Below, one piece after another: positions 1-5,390 of a stretch of 5,390 nt of DNA. Where the stretch lies: assembly GCA_045600865.1 (NCBI GenBank), contig JAZRYS010000112.1, positions 1 to 5,390 of the forward strand, read 5' to 3'. Under the pieces are notes generated by a model. It was given only the letters and a program-made list of their open reading frames with translations, was not told the DNA's origin and did no database searches. Each line of letters opens with the position of its first letter. The stretch's first letter is position 1. A program made the translations under genes and the position numbers. Source of the stretch: Aphodosoma sp045600865 (GTDB lineage: Bacteria > Bacteroidota > Bacteroidia > Bacteroidales > Paludibacteraceae).

Positions 1-168
1 AACATTTTGTTTTCCATCCAAATATTCTTTGTATAACTCGCTGTCACTTGAACGTCTATTGTACACAAACCGTTTGCCACAAACTTTACATTTTAATCTC
101 TGATGGCCTCTGGTAAAACCATCCTTAACCAGGCCTTTTGACCCACAAAAAAAGCATTTCTTATGCAT
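1..168 (-). CDS. Transposase, N-terminal zinc-ribbon fragment (cut by the window edge)
   Basis: This is the first 56 codons of a transposase, starting MHKKCFFCGSKGLVKDGF and still open at position 1. Two CxxC knuckles (C5/C8 and C27/C30) frame a basic stretch with the GFTRGHQRLKCKVCGKRF pattern. This is a four-cysteine zinc ribbon of the kind found at the N-terminus of Bacteroidales IS transposases, for example those named IS256 family, variant Zn-binding type, or ISXO2/IS1595-like. The following segment (SDSELYKEYLDGKQ) resembles the start of the helix-turn-helix region in such proteins. The zinc ribbon would bind element DNA during transposition; the DDE catalytic core lies outside the window. 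The start at 168 is chosen because the ATG at 179 is in another frame and stops after four codons. The leader is short (about 13 nt from the -7 box) with no strong Shine-Dalgarno, which is usual in Bacteroidota. Whether the gene is intact cannot be seen. Confidence 0.8.
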   Translation of the reverse strand, partial: MHKKCFFCGSKGLVKDGFTRGHQRLKCKVCGKRFVYNRRSSDSELYKEYLDGKQNV

Positions 169-186
169 CCTTCATTTTTTTTGATG

Positions 187-194
187 CAAAGATA
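187..194 (-). promoter_or_regulatory. -7 box of the transposase promoter
   Basis: The minus strand reads TATCTTTG, matching the Bacteroidota sigma-70-type -7 consensus TAnnTTTG. It lies 18 bases upstream of the transposase ATG, which leaves a very short leader. No clear TTTG -33 box is visible at the expected 19-21 bp spacing, so this is a partial match. Confidence 0.55.
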
Positions 195-222
195 ATAAAT
201 TCAATTAGTTATAGACACTTTT

Positions 223-243
223 ATCACCGCAAATGTCCATTAC
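223..243 (-). repeat. Terminal repeat of the left insertion sequence
   Basis: On the minus strand this contains taatggacatttgcggtgat, preceded by g. It matches the copy at 5263-5283 at 20 of 21 positions (one C/T difference). It matches the copy at 5223-5242 at 18 of 20. The orientation points left, into the transposase element, while the right-hand copies point right. It is interpreted as the transposase-binding end of the IS. Confidence 0.75.
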
Positions 244-346
244 ACCCCAAAAAAAGAACCTCCTAATGATGATGGAGTTACGTAACTTGCCCCCTGCAAT
301 GTGGGTTAATGGAATATGGCGATTATGTTCGTCTTATATATGACAA

Positions 347-383
347 AAGAGACCCCACTGCATCACGGTAGGGGGGGTCTCTT
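347..383 (-). terminator. Rho-independent terminator of the surface-protein gene
   Basis: This is a perfect 10-bp stem (347-356 pairs with 374-383, AAGAGACCCC/GGGGTCTCTT) with a 17-nt loop. It begins 28 bases beyond the stop codon of the long minus-strand gene. On the minus strand the stem runs into TTTTGTC, so the U-tract is short; the stem is strong. Position and orientation fit the end of the transcript. A run of seven G residues (371-377, plus strand) forms part of the right arm and loop. Confidence 0.75.
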
Positions 384-411
384 ATTATAATCAATTCAGG
401 TTTCGCAATCG

Positions 412-3400
412 TCAATCAACTATAAGTTTCAGTACGGAACGTTTCCCGTCAATTGTCGTCAGGCAAATCAGATACGCGCCGGGCTCGCTTATTTCGTCAA
501 TTGCAATGCTTGTCTCAGAGCTTTCGAATCTTCTGACACAAGTGCCGTTCATGGCAAAGATTTCGACCACTACCCTGCCATTGCTGTTGCTGATATATGC
601 ACACTCGCCAGCATGTACAGGGTTAGGTATAAGTGTGAAATCCATATCCTCTTCCGCTGTCACAACAGAAGAATACGTCGGGTCAACCTCGAAATAGACT
701 GTCAGTAACGTATCTGTCGTCACGACAAACATTATTGTCCGTGACGTGTCGCCATTGCCCCAATTGGTAAATAAATAGCCGACATTCGGTTTTGCAGTGA
801 GGACTACAGTGTCAAGACAGATATTATATCCGCAACCTGCCACAGTTCCCATGCAAGAATCGTCAATCAGGGCAGAAACTTTGCGCATATAATCAAGGTT
901 ATAAATTACTCCCATCTCCGGATCGCCTGTAAAAGAGCCGCCAGTGTTTGCCAGCATATTCTTGTTCCAGTCCATTGCCGGATTTGCATCAGCAGGAATT
1001 GACCATGGCTTGCCTGAAAGGATAGCCATCTGGCGAATGTTGTTTATTCCATTATTGATTCTCAGATTCGAACAGTTGCCGAACATGTCCTGATAGCAAT
1101 ATGGTGCCAAGCCCGTAGCAGGCAGGTATGGTACGTAAGCAAGTGAGGTACAACCACTGAACATTCCTTCGTAGCAATGCGCTGACAGATTCATTGCCGG
1201 CAGTTCCGGTGCCTTAACAAGCGACGTGCAACCGTCGAATAGATAGCAGAACGCATATTCAGGGACAGTGTCCGACAGCGCATCAAGCAACGCCATAATG
1301 CTGCCATCGGCTGATACGTTGCCCGTCATTACGAAATTGTAATAGTCGTTTGCGCTTTTGCTGAATGTGGCATTTGCCGTTGTTGCCCTGAGATAAACCG
1401 TTTCACCGCTTGACAATGTCATGACACTGCCTGTCGGATAATTATTCCAAGTGGCACACGCATCGTTCGAACACTCCAAAACGACAGAATCAGGCATACC
1501 TACCTTTGTCAGCTGTATCGTGGCAGGGGAATTAACCGCAGTGAAATGCAGTGTCCTGAGATTTTGGAATGCAGTGTCTGCCTTGAAGTATGCAATGAAC
1601 ATGGTGTCACGGTCAATGACGACAGAAGCCATGCTCGACGTGTCGCCGTTGCTCCATCTGTCGAACAGCACGCCTGCGTATGGCACTGCGGTGATTGTGG
1701 CTGTATCCATATAGTGGTATGCACCATTGCAGGTGGCATAGCCCATTGTAGGGTTATTGACCGTCAATCTGACAAGGAACATCGTCGTATCTCGTCTGAA
1801 ATTGGCTGTGTAGGTGATGTATGAGTCTGCAATAAAGGTTTTTACCCTTGCGGTATCTCCGTCATTCCATACAACGAAGTCGTACCCCGGCTTGGGAACG
1901 GCTGTCAGTGTCACAGTGTCCCCCAATACATACATTCCGCCACCTTCGACATATCCCATGGTTGAGTCGTTGACATTGGCTGTGATTTTCAATGTCGTTG
2001 GCAAGACATAGTACGTCACACCTACTTGAGGATTACCTGTAAATGTTCCTCCCGTTTGTGAGAACATATTTTTGTTCCAATTCCCCCTGACTGTTGCCTG
2101 AGCTGGTATCTGCCATGCGACTGTCGATGGCGAGGCTGTAGAATCTATAACCAGTGAGGTGCATTTTGCGAACATCTCCTCGTAACTACAGTCTGATACG
2201 CTGGTTGCCGGCAGTTCAGGCATTGCTGTCAGTGATGTGCAGCCATAGAACATTTCTCTGTAACAATATTTTGACAACGATTTCGCAGGCAGTTCCGGAG
2301 CGTGAATCAACGATTTGCAATTATAGAACAGCATCGCCAGTCCACCTTCGCCTACCGAGTTTACATTCAACCTATAGTCTATCAGGGACATGACATTGCC
2401 GTCGGCATATATTTTGCCGGACATGACAATTCTTTCATTATCCCATCCGTTTCCGAGTCTTGAGTTTCTGTCTGCTGCTCTCAGATATACTTTCTCACCT
2501 TCATTCAGGGTTATGACATCGTATAAGTTTAGTGTGTCCCATGTTACGTAATTGTCTGTCGAATACATATAATGGGTAGCATAGCTGCCATATCCCGCTA
2601 TCATATTCATTGCTGCCGGTCCTCCGACTGCCGTGAAGTTGAGTGTGTGCCGCCTCATGTATGCTGTATCCATTTTGAAATATGCGGTGACAGTTGTGTC
2701 GCTTACCACCTGTATGGTGGTAATAACCGAGGTGTCGCCTGTACTCCAGTTGGTAAATATGAACCCTGGATAAGGGACTGCTGTTATTGCTACGGAATCC
2801 AAATGGGTATATGCACCGGCACCTACACCGTAACCCCATCGTTTGTCTCCCTCCAATGTGACGAAATGCATTGACGGATTGCGGCTGAAGTTTGCCCTCA
2901 GTACGGTGTCTCTTACTATAGGAAACGATATAACCATTGAAGTGTCACCGTTGCTCCATCCATCTAACTGATAGCCCGGATTTGGCGTTGCCGTTAATGT
3001 CACAGTGTCCATATAGTTGTACCAACCATCTATGGCCGACACTATTCCCATGGTCGGGTCACTGGTGGATGACATCAATCTGCATTGATAAGACGAGATG
3101 TAATATGTTGTCCCTTTGGCAGGGTTTCCGGTGAACGAGCCAGCCGTATTCGCAAACATATTATTGTTCCATTGCACTATGCCTGTCGTGTCTGGACTTA
3201 CCTGCCACGGATATCCTGTCGGTGCTGTGTCAACATGCAAAGAGGTGCAGCCTTCAAACATACCGTAACAGCTTTTTTCGCCAACGCTGGTGATTGGCAT
3301 GTCCGCTATCGTGGTCAGGTTGGTGCAATTCTTGAACATACAGTAATAGCTATACTTACTCAGACGCTTTGCTGACATTCTTGGCGTATTGGTTATGTTG

Positions 3401-4989
3401 CAACCCATAAAAAGGTACGCAAACGCATACTTCGGAAGGGTATCCAATTGCATAGTCGCATCCATCAATGACATAACATCCCCTCCGACTGAGATGGTAC
3501 CGTTGCCGCTTGTCGTAGTCTCGAATTGGTATGTGGTCACATCGTAGTCTTGACAGAATGTCGCGTTTTTTGTTTTTGCCTTGAAATAGACTTTATCTCC
3601 CGCATTCATCAACTGTATGAGGTTGCCTACCGTATAGTCATGCCAAGTAACGCAATCATCCGTGGATATTTGCACGGCTACTGGATTATAGGTGAACCTG
3701 TTTTTCAGTTTCACGGTTGCTGAGTTACCAACTGCAGTGAAGTTAAGGTAATTTGCCCTCTGGAACTTCAGGTCTGACACAAAATATGCAGTAAGCACGG
3801 TGTCTCTGTCTATCTGTATTGTGATTGTCGGCATGGTGTCGCCTGTACTCCATCGGTCGAACAGATAGCTGATATTCGGTATTGCCGTGACCGTCAAAGA
3901 ATCCATCAAGCGGTACACCCCACCGCTGCTGGTCGTGGTACCTTTTAATGGGTCGCTTGTATTGACTGTGACAAAACACATGGTAGAGTCACGGCTGAAC
4001 TCTGCGGTCATCAACGTGTCTGATGTCATGACAAATGATATGGTGTGTATCGTGTCGCCGTTTCCCCAATGACTGAAAACATATCCCGGATTGGCTACTG
4101 CTGTCAATGTGACGGTATCGCCTAAAAAATGTCTTCCCGCTCCTGCTATATAACCCATTGACGTGTCGTTCAGTATGACGGATACATCATAATTGTCTGA
4201 CGACACATAATATGTTTTTCCGTTTACGGGTGTTCCCTTGAATGTGCCACCCGTACCACCGAACATGTTATCCCATGGAGAATTTGAAGCAACCGCCACC
4301 TGCAACTGCCATTCAACCCCTGGCGGTGCCGTATCTACATGCAAGGCTGTACACCCTCTGAACATTTCTTTATAGCACCTATTGGCAACATTGGTGGCTG
4401 GCAGATTTGGTATTCTTATCAAGCTCGTACACTGGGCGAACATTCCCTCATAGCAACCCCACGACAAAGTCGTTGCAGGCAGAGCTGGTGCCTCTTTCAA
4501 CGACTTGCATGCGCAAAACATCTGATTATAGCAGCGATAGCCCAATTTATTCGCAGGCAAGGCCGGCGCTTTTATGAGCGAATTGCAGTTGTTGAAAAGA
4601 TTATAGAAAGCTTGGTTTAAAACACTGTCCACTTGCATACTCGAATCCAGTAGCGACATTATATTTCCATCTGCCGAAACCTTTCCCGTCATCGAAAAAG
4701 TATGAAAGCTGCCTGTGCTCGTCGAAAACCTGTCGTTGGTCGTTGTCGCTTTGAAAAACACAGTGGAATCTTCCGCCAGGCTGATCACCGAACACAGTGT
4801 GTATGCATTCCATGTCGCACAACTGTCGGTTGAGTATTCCAGGCTGATATCTGATTGAAACGATGTGTTGCAAAGGCTCACAGTTGCCGGACCACCCACA
4901 GCAGTGAAATTCAAATAGGTGCTGTCATTCGCATAGCCCTGTATCGCGAACAGGAGCAATACTAATGTCGATATTAGTAATTTCTTCAT
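412..4989 (-). CDS. Giant modular surface protein: BspA-type LRRs, InlB-type B repeats and a T9SS sorting domain
   Basis: This 1525-residue exported protein starts at the ATG at 4987-4989, which directly opens a signal peptide (MKKLLISTLVLLLFAIQGYA, likely cut after A20). It ends with TGA at 412-414. Residues 25-1436 are four diverged copies of one module starting at Y25, Y414, T782 and T1146. Each has an N-terminal part beginning [LH]xFTAV, with the motif [IV]MxL[LMI]D near its end; three or four 26-residue leucine-rich repeats of the type MFxxCTSLxxxPxLPAxxLxxxCY; a cap motif (NMFxxTGGTFTGxPxxGxTYYV-like); and one or two divergent InlB-type B repeats with an invariant W-x-x-GDT. Residues 1449-1525 are a T9SS type A sorting domain (PNP at 1455-1457, PGAY at 1503-1506, terminal KLIVD). 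It is therefore predicted to cross the outer membrane by T9SS and to be released or anchored at the surface. Family precedent (BspA of Tannerella forsythia) suggests adhesion or host-protein binding, but no ligand can be inferred here. The gene is monocistronic, with its own promoter and terminator. The function beyond surface display is unknown. Confidence 0.93.
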   Translation of the reverse strand: MKKLLISTLVLLLFAIQGYANDSTYLNFTAVGGPATVSLCNTSFQSDISLEYSTDSCATWNAYTLCSVISLAEDSTVFFKATTTNDRFSTSTGSFHTFSMTGKVSADGNIMSLLDSSMQVDSVLNQAFYNLFNNCNSLIKAPALPANKLGYRCYNQMFCACKSLKEAPALPATTLSWGCYEGMFAQCTSLIRIPNLPATNVANRCYKEMFRGCTALHVDTAPPGVEWQLQVAVASNSPWDNMFGGTGGTFKGTPVNGKTYYVSSDNYDVSVILNDTSMGYIAGAGRHFLGDTVTLTAVANPGYVFSHWGNGDTIHTISFVMTSDTLMTAEFSRDSTMCFVTVNTSDPLKGTTTSSGGVYRLMDSLTVTAIPNISYLFDRWSTGDTMPTITIQIDRDTVLTAYFVSDLKFQRANYLNFTAVGNSATVKLKNRFTYNPVAVQISTDDCVTWHDYTVGNLIQLMNAGDKVYFKAKTKNATFCQDYDVTTYQFETTTSGNGTISVGGDVMSLMDATMQLDTLPKYAFAYLFMGCNITNTPRMSAKRLSKYSYYCMFKNCTNLTTIADMPITSVGEKSCYGMFEGCTSLHVDTAPTGYPWQVSPDTTGIVQWNNNMFANTAGSFTGNPAKGTTYYISSYQCRLMSSTSDPTMGIVSAIDGWYNYMDTVTLTATPNPGYQLDGWSNGDTSMVISFPIVRDTVLRANFSRNPSMHFVTLEGDKRWGYGVGAGAYTHLDSVAITAVPYPGFIFTNWSTGDTSVITTIQVVSDTTVTAYFKMDTAYMRRHTLNFTAVGGPAAMNMIAGYGSYATHYMYSTDNYVTWDTLNLYDVITLNEGEKVYLRAADRNSRLGNGWDNERIVMSGKIYADGNVMSLIDYRLNVNSVGEGGLAMLFYNCKSLIHAPELPAKSLSKYCYREMFYGCTSLTAMPELPATSVSDCSYEEMFAKCTSLVIDSTASPSTVAWQIPAQATVRGNWNKNMFSQTGGTFTGNPQVGVTYYVLPTTLKITANVNDSTMGYVEGGGMYVLGDTVTLTAVPKPGYDFVVWNDGDTARVKTFIADSYITYTANFRRDTTMFLVRLTVNNPTMGYATCNGAYHYMDTATITAVPYAGVLFDRWSNGDTSSMASVVIDRDTMFIAYFKADTAFQNLRTLHFTAVNSPATIQLTKVGMPDSVVLECSNDACATWNNYPTGSVMTLSSGETVYLRATTANATFSKSANDYYNFVMTGNVSADGSIMALLDALSDTVPEYAFCYLFDGCTSLVKAPELPAMNLSAHCYEGMFSGCTSLAYVPYLPATGLAPYCYQDMFGNCSNLRINNGINNIRQMAILSGKPWSIPADANPAMDWNKNMLANTGGSFTGDPEMGVIYNLDYMRKVSALIDDSCMGTVAGCGYNICLDTVVLTAKPNVGYLFTNWGNGDTSRTIMFVVTTDTLLTVYFEVDPTYSSVVTAEEDMDFTLIPNPVHAGECAYISNSNGRVVVEIFAMNGTCVRRFESSETSIAIDEISEPGAYLICLTTIDGKRSVLKLIVD
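415..645 (-). other. T9SS type A C-terminal sorting domain
   Basis: Residues 1449-1525 follow the Por_Secre_tail pattern: an FTLIPNP entry, a VVVEIFAMNGTCV strand pair, a short IDEISEPGAYLI hairpin and a terminal KLIVD strand. In known systems this domain targets cargo to the T9SS translocon and is usually removed by the sortase PorU. Three cysteines (C1463, C1484, C1509) fall inside it. Confidence 0.88.
682..1554 (-). repeat. Protein module 4 (residues 1146-1436): three LRRs and a single B repeat
   Basis: The N-terminal part covers about residues 1146-1236. LRR units start at L1250, M1276 and M1302. A different segment after the last unit (about residues 1311-1330, rich in N and I) replaces the VDTAP linker of modules 1 and 2. 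The cap motif is at about 1344-1364. There is only one B repeat (about 1369-1433, W1410-GNGDT); the second is absent and the chain passes into the sorting domain through an acidic linker (about 1434-1448). Confidence 0.83.
1555..2646 (-). repeat. Protein module 3 (residues 782-1145): three LRRs and two B repeats
   Basis: The N-terminal part covers about residues 782-871. LRR units start at L887, M913 and M939 (26-residue period) with well-kept PELPA turns. In the third unit the usual first cysteine is serine (S935). The cap motif is at 974-995. B repeats are at about 1000-1064 (W1041-NDGDT) and 1071-1135 (W1112-SNGDT). Confidence 0.85.
2647..3750 (-). repeat. Protein module 2 (residues 414-781): degenerate LRRs and two B repeats
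   Basis: The N-terminal part covers about residues 414-510. LRR units start at L526, M551 and M577. The first unit is 25 rather than 26 residues and has lost the SLxxAPELPA turn (NITNTPRMSAKRL), so this solenoid is the most eroded of the four. The cap motif is at 610-631. B repeats are at about 637-702 (W678-SNGDT) and 708-772 (W748-STGDT). Confidence 0.83.
3751..4917 (-). repeat. Protein module 1 (residues 25-413): longest copy, four LRRs and two B repeats
   Basis: The N-terminal beta-rich part covers about residues 25-115. LRR units start at L131, M157, M183 and M209 with an exact 26-residue period, one unit more than in the other modules. The cap motif is at 241-262. B repeats are at about 268-332 (W308-GNGDT) and 338-403 (W380-STGDT). 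This module is the least degenerate in its LPA turns (PALPA, PALPA, PNLPA). Confidence 0.85.
4930..4989 (-). other. Signal peptide of the surface protein
   Basis: Residues 1-20 have a KK n-region, a leucine-rich hydrophobic core (residues 4-16) and a small-residue cleavage context GYA before N21. There is no lipobox cysteine, so Sec export to the periplasm with signal peptidase I cleavage is expected, as for T9SS cargo. Confidence 0.88.
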
Positions 4990-5099
4990 ATTAATTTAGG
5001 CAGGTTCTTTTTTGAGATTTAATCATGCAAACCAGCAGAACCAATTATCTGATTCGCACGATGCAAGACCTCCGCCAGTCTCATATTGGATTTCGGTTG

Positions 5100-5107
5100 C
5101 AAAGGTA
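5100..5107 (-). promoter_or_regulatory. -7 box of the surface-protein gene
   Basis: The minus strand reads TACCTTTG followed by CA, a strong match to the Bacteroidota -7 consensus TAnnTTTG in its common TACCTTTGCA form. Transcription would start near 5094, giving a leader of roughly 105 nt before the ATG at 4989. No TTTG is present 19-21 bp upstream, so the -33 element is weak or absent. An A-rich stretch (minus strand of 5112-5122) fills the spacer. Confidence 0.7.
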
Positions 5108-5222
5108 CGACATTTTTTTCAATTTCCTTTAGTTTTATCGCACAAATTCACCCCCCCACCCATACTATCGAACGCCTTAATATTCAATTCGTTATAATGT
5201 TAACTTTTCTTTATTTCCGGAC
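5108..5222 (-). other. Region upstream of the surface-protein promoter
   Basis: No gene is seen here. It holds a C7 run with a neighbouring CCC (5151-5161, so GGGTGGGGGGG on the minus strand), 43-53 bases upstream of the -7 box, and an AT-rich stretch up to the first terminal-repeat copy. Stop codons and the lack of any recognisable protein argue against a gene. With the leader and flanking repeats this accounts for the gene-free interval 4990-5263. Confidence 0.5.
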
Positions 5223-5242
5223 TAATAGACATTTGTGGTGAT
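5223..5242 (+). repeat. Extra copy of the IS terminal repeat (outer, solo)
   Basis: The sequence taatagacatttgtggtgat differs at one position from the copy that starts 41 bases downstream (5264-5283), and at two from the left-edge copy. It is followed by aaaa, as is the left-edge copy (ataaaa), whereas the 5263-5283 copy is not. It points right and may be the relic end of an earlier element or a second transposase-binding site. Confidence 0.7.
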
Positions 5243-5262
5243 AAAATTCCACCAGATTGTGA

Positions 5263-5283
5263 GTAATGGACATTTGTGGTGAT
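5263..5283 (+). repeat. IS terminal repeat at the right edge
   Basis: This is g plus taatggacatttgtggtgat, 20 of 21 identical to the minus strand of 223-243. Its last two bases are also the first two of the long palindrome (5282-5337). It is taken as the outer end of a mobile element extending beyond the right edge. Confidence 0.7.
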
Positions 5284-5337
5284 GAGTCTTCCTCCTGAAT
5301 TGGAAGGCTAGCCTTCCAATTCAGGAGGAAGACTCAT
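5282..5337. repeat. Perfect 56-bp palindrome with no loop
   Basis: The left arm 5282-5309 (atgagtcttcctcctgaatt...) is the exact reverse complement of the right arm 5310-5337, with the centre at ggct|agcc. Symmetry breaks immediately outside (g5281 against t5338). Single strands could form a 28-bp hairpin. There is no T-tract on either side beyond four T residues (5337-5340) on the plus strand, so a simple intrinsic terminator is possible but not well supported. Confidence 0.95.
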
Positions 5338-5390
5338 TTTAAGGAAAGACCTTATAAAGGTTTTCTTGTGTTCTATGTTCATCCCATTGT

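Larger units (their letters stand above)
1..243 (-). mobile_element. Insertion sequence, transposase-upstream end (partial)
   Basis: This is the end of an insertion sequence that continues past the left edge. Reading the minus strand inward from 243 there is a terminal repeat (223-243), about 30 AT-rich bases, a Bacteroidota-type -7 box (187-194) and the start of a zinc-ribbon transposase (ATG at 166-168). The outer boundary is set by the stretch shared with the repeats at 5223-5242 and 5263-5283. The exact terminal base and the target-site duplication cannot be fixed because the other end is outside the window. The family is inferred from the transposase N-terminus only. Confidence 0.7.
5263..5390. 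mobile_element. End of a second insertion sequence or related element (partial)
   Basis: The region is bounded by a terminal repeat like that of the left element. If it is a second copy of the same IS in the same orientation, this is the transposase 3' end: a minus-strand frame enters at 5389 and stops with TAA at 5339-5341, two bases before the palindrome. Its last residues (QWDEHRTQENLYKVFP) are not recognisable. A different minus-strand frame, opening with an ATG at 5380-5382 and closing inside the palindrome, looks at least as protein-like. The coding content is therefore unresolved. Confidence 0.4.

Noticed and set aside
276..287. 12-bp palindrome agttacgtaact in the spacer between the left IS and the terminator
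   Set aside because: It is short and isolated, lies downstream of the terminator of the large gene, and has no partner site. It may be chance.
1451..2874. Several plus- and minus-strand open frames of 65-112 codons inside the large gene
   Set aside because: They are alternative-frame shadows of the repetitive coding sequence; their translations show no domain pattern and they overlap the well-supported frame completely.
412..4989. CRISPR-like or tandem DNA repeat array within the large gene
   Set aside because: The periodicity is at protein level (26-residue LRRs and modules of about 290-390 residues). The DNA copies are diverged and in frame, so this is a repetitive protein, not an array of DNA repeats.
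4990..5094. Possible riboswitch or structured leader upstream of the large gene
   Set aside because: Only weak pairings are visible (for example GGTTCT with AGAACC across a long loop). There is no conserved riboswitch core or attenuator hairpin.
5012..5197. Plus-strand 61-codon open frame opposite the surface-protein promoter
   Set aside because: It lies over the leader, -7 box and G-tract of the minus-strand gene, has low-complexity PPP and FNSL-type content from the C and T runs, and matches no family I recognise.

Overview
The window looks like a piece of a Bacteroidota genome, most likely a T9SS-bearing member of the Bacteroidales such as a Prevotella-like gut or oral species. Three things point there: one very large secreted protein ends in a type IX secretion (T9SS) type A sorting domain; it is built from BspA-type leucine-rich repeats and divergent InlB-type B repeats, a combination common in that order; and the promoter -7 boxes fit TAnnTTTG (TACCTTTG and TATCTTTG). 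The genus is an inference.

Layout. Positions 1-243 are the upstream end of an insertion sequence on the minus strand: an outer terminal repeat (223-243), a -7 box (187-194) and the first 56 codons of a zinc-ribbon transposase that runs off the left edge. A short spacer (244-411) holds the terminator of the big gene (347-383). Positions 412-4989 are a single minus-strand gene for a 1525-residue surface or secreted protein: signal peptide, four tandem modules of about 290-390 residues (N-terminal beta-rich part, 26-residue LRRs, cap motif, one or two B repeats), then the T9SS domain. Positions 4990-5222 are its leader and promoter region (-7 box at 5100-5107, leader of about 105 nt) with a short G-tract further upstream. 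Positions 5223-5283 carry two direct copies of the same terminal repeat seen at the left edge, pointing the other way. The second copy abuts and slightly overlaps a perfect 56-bp palindrome with no loop (5282-5337). The last 50 bases are probably the interior of a second mobile element.

The surface-protein gene stands alone as a monocistronic unit between ends of what look like related insertion sequences. No defence system, CRISPR array, tRNA or rRNA was seen. The large protein belongs to a recognisable class; the parts least explained by known features are at the right edge: the palindrome, the doubled terminal repeat and a short broken reading frame that ends inside the palindrome.
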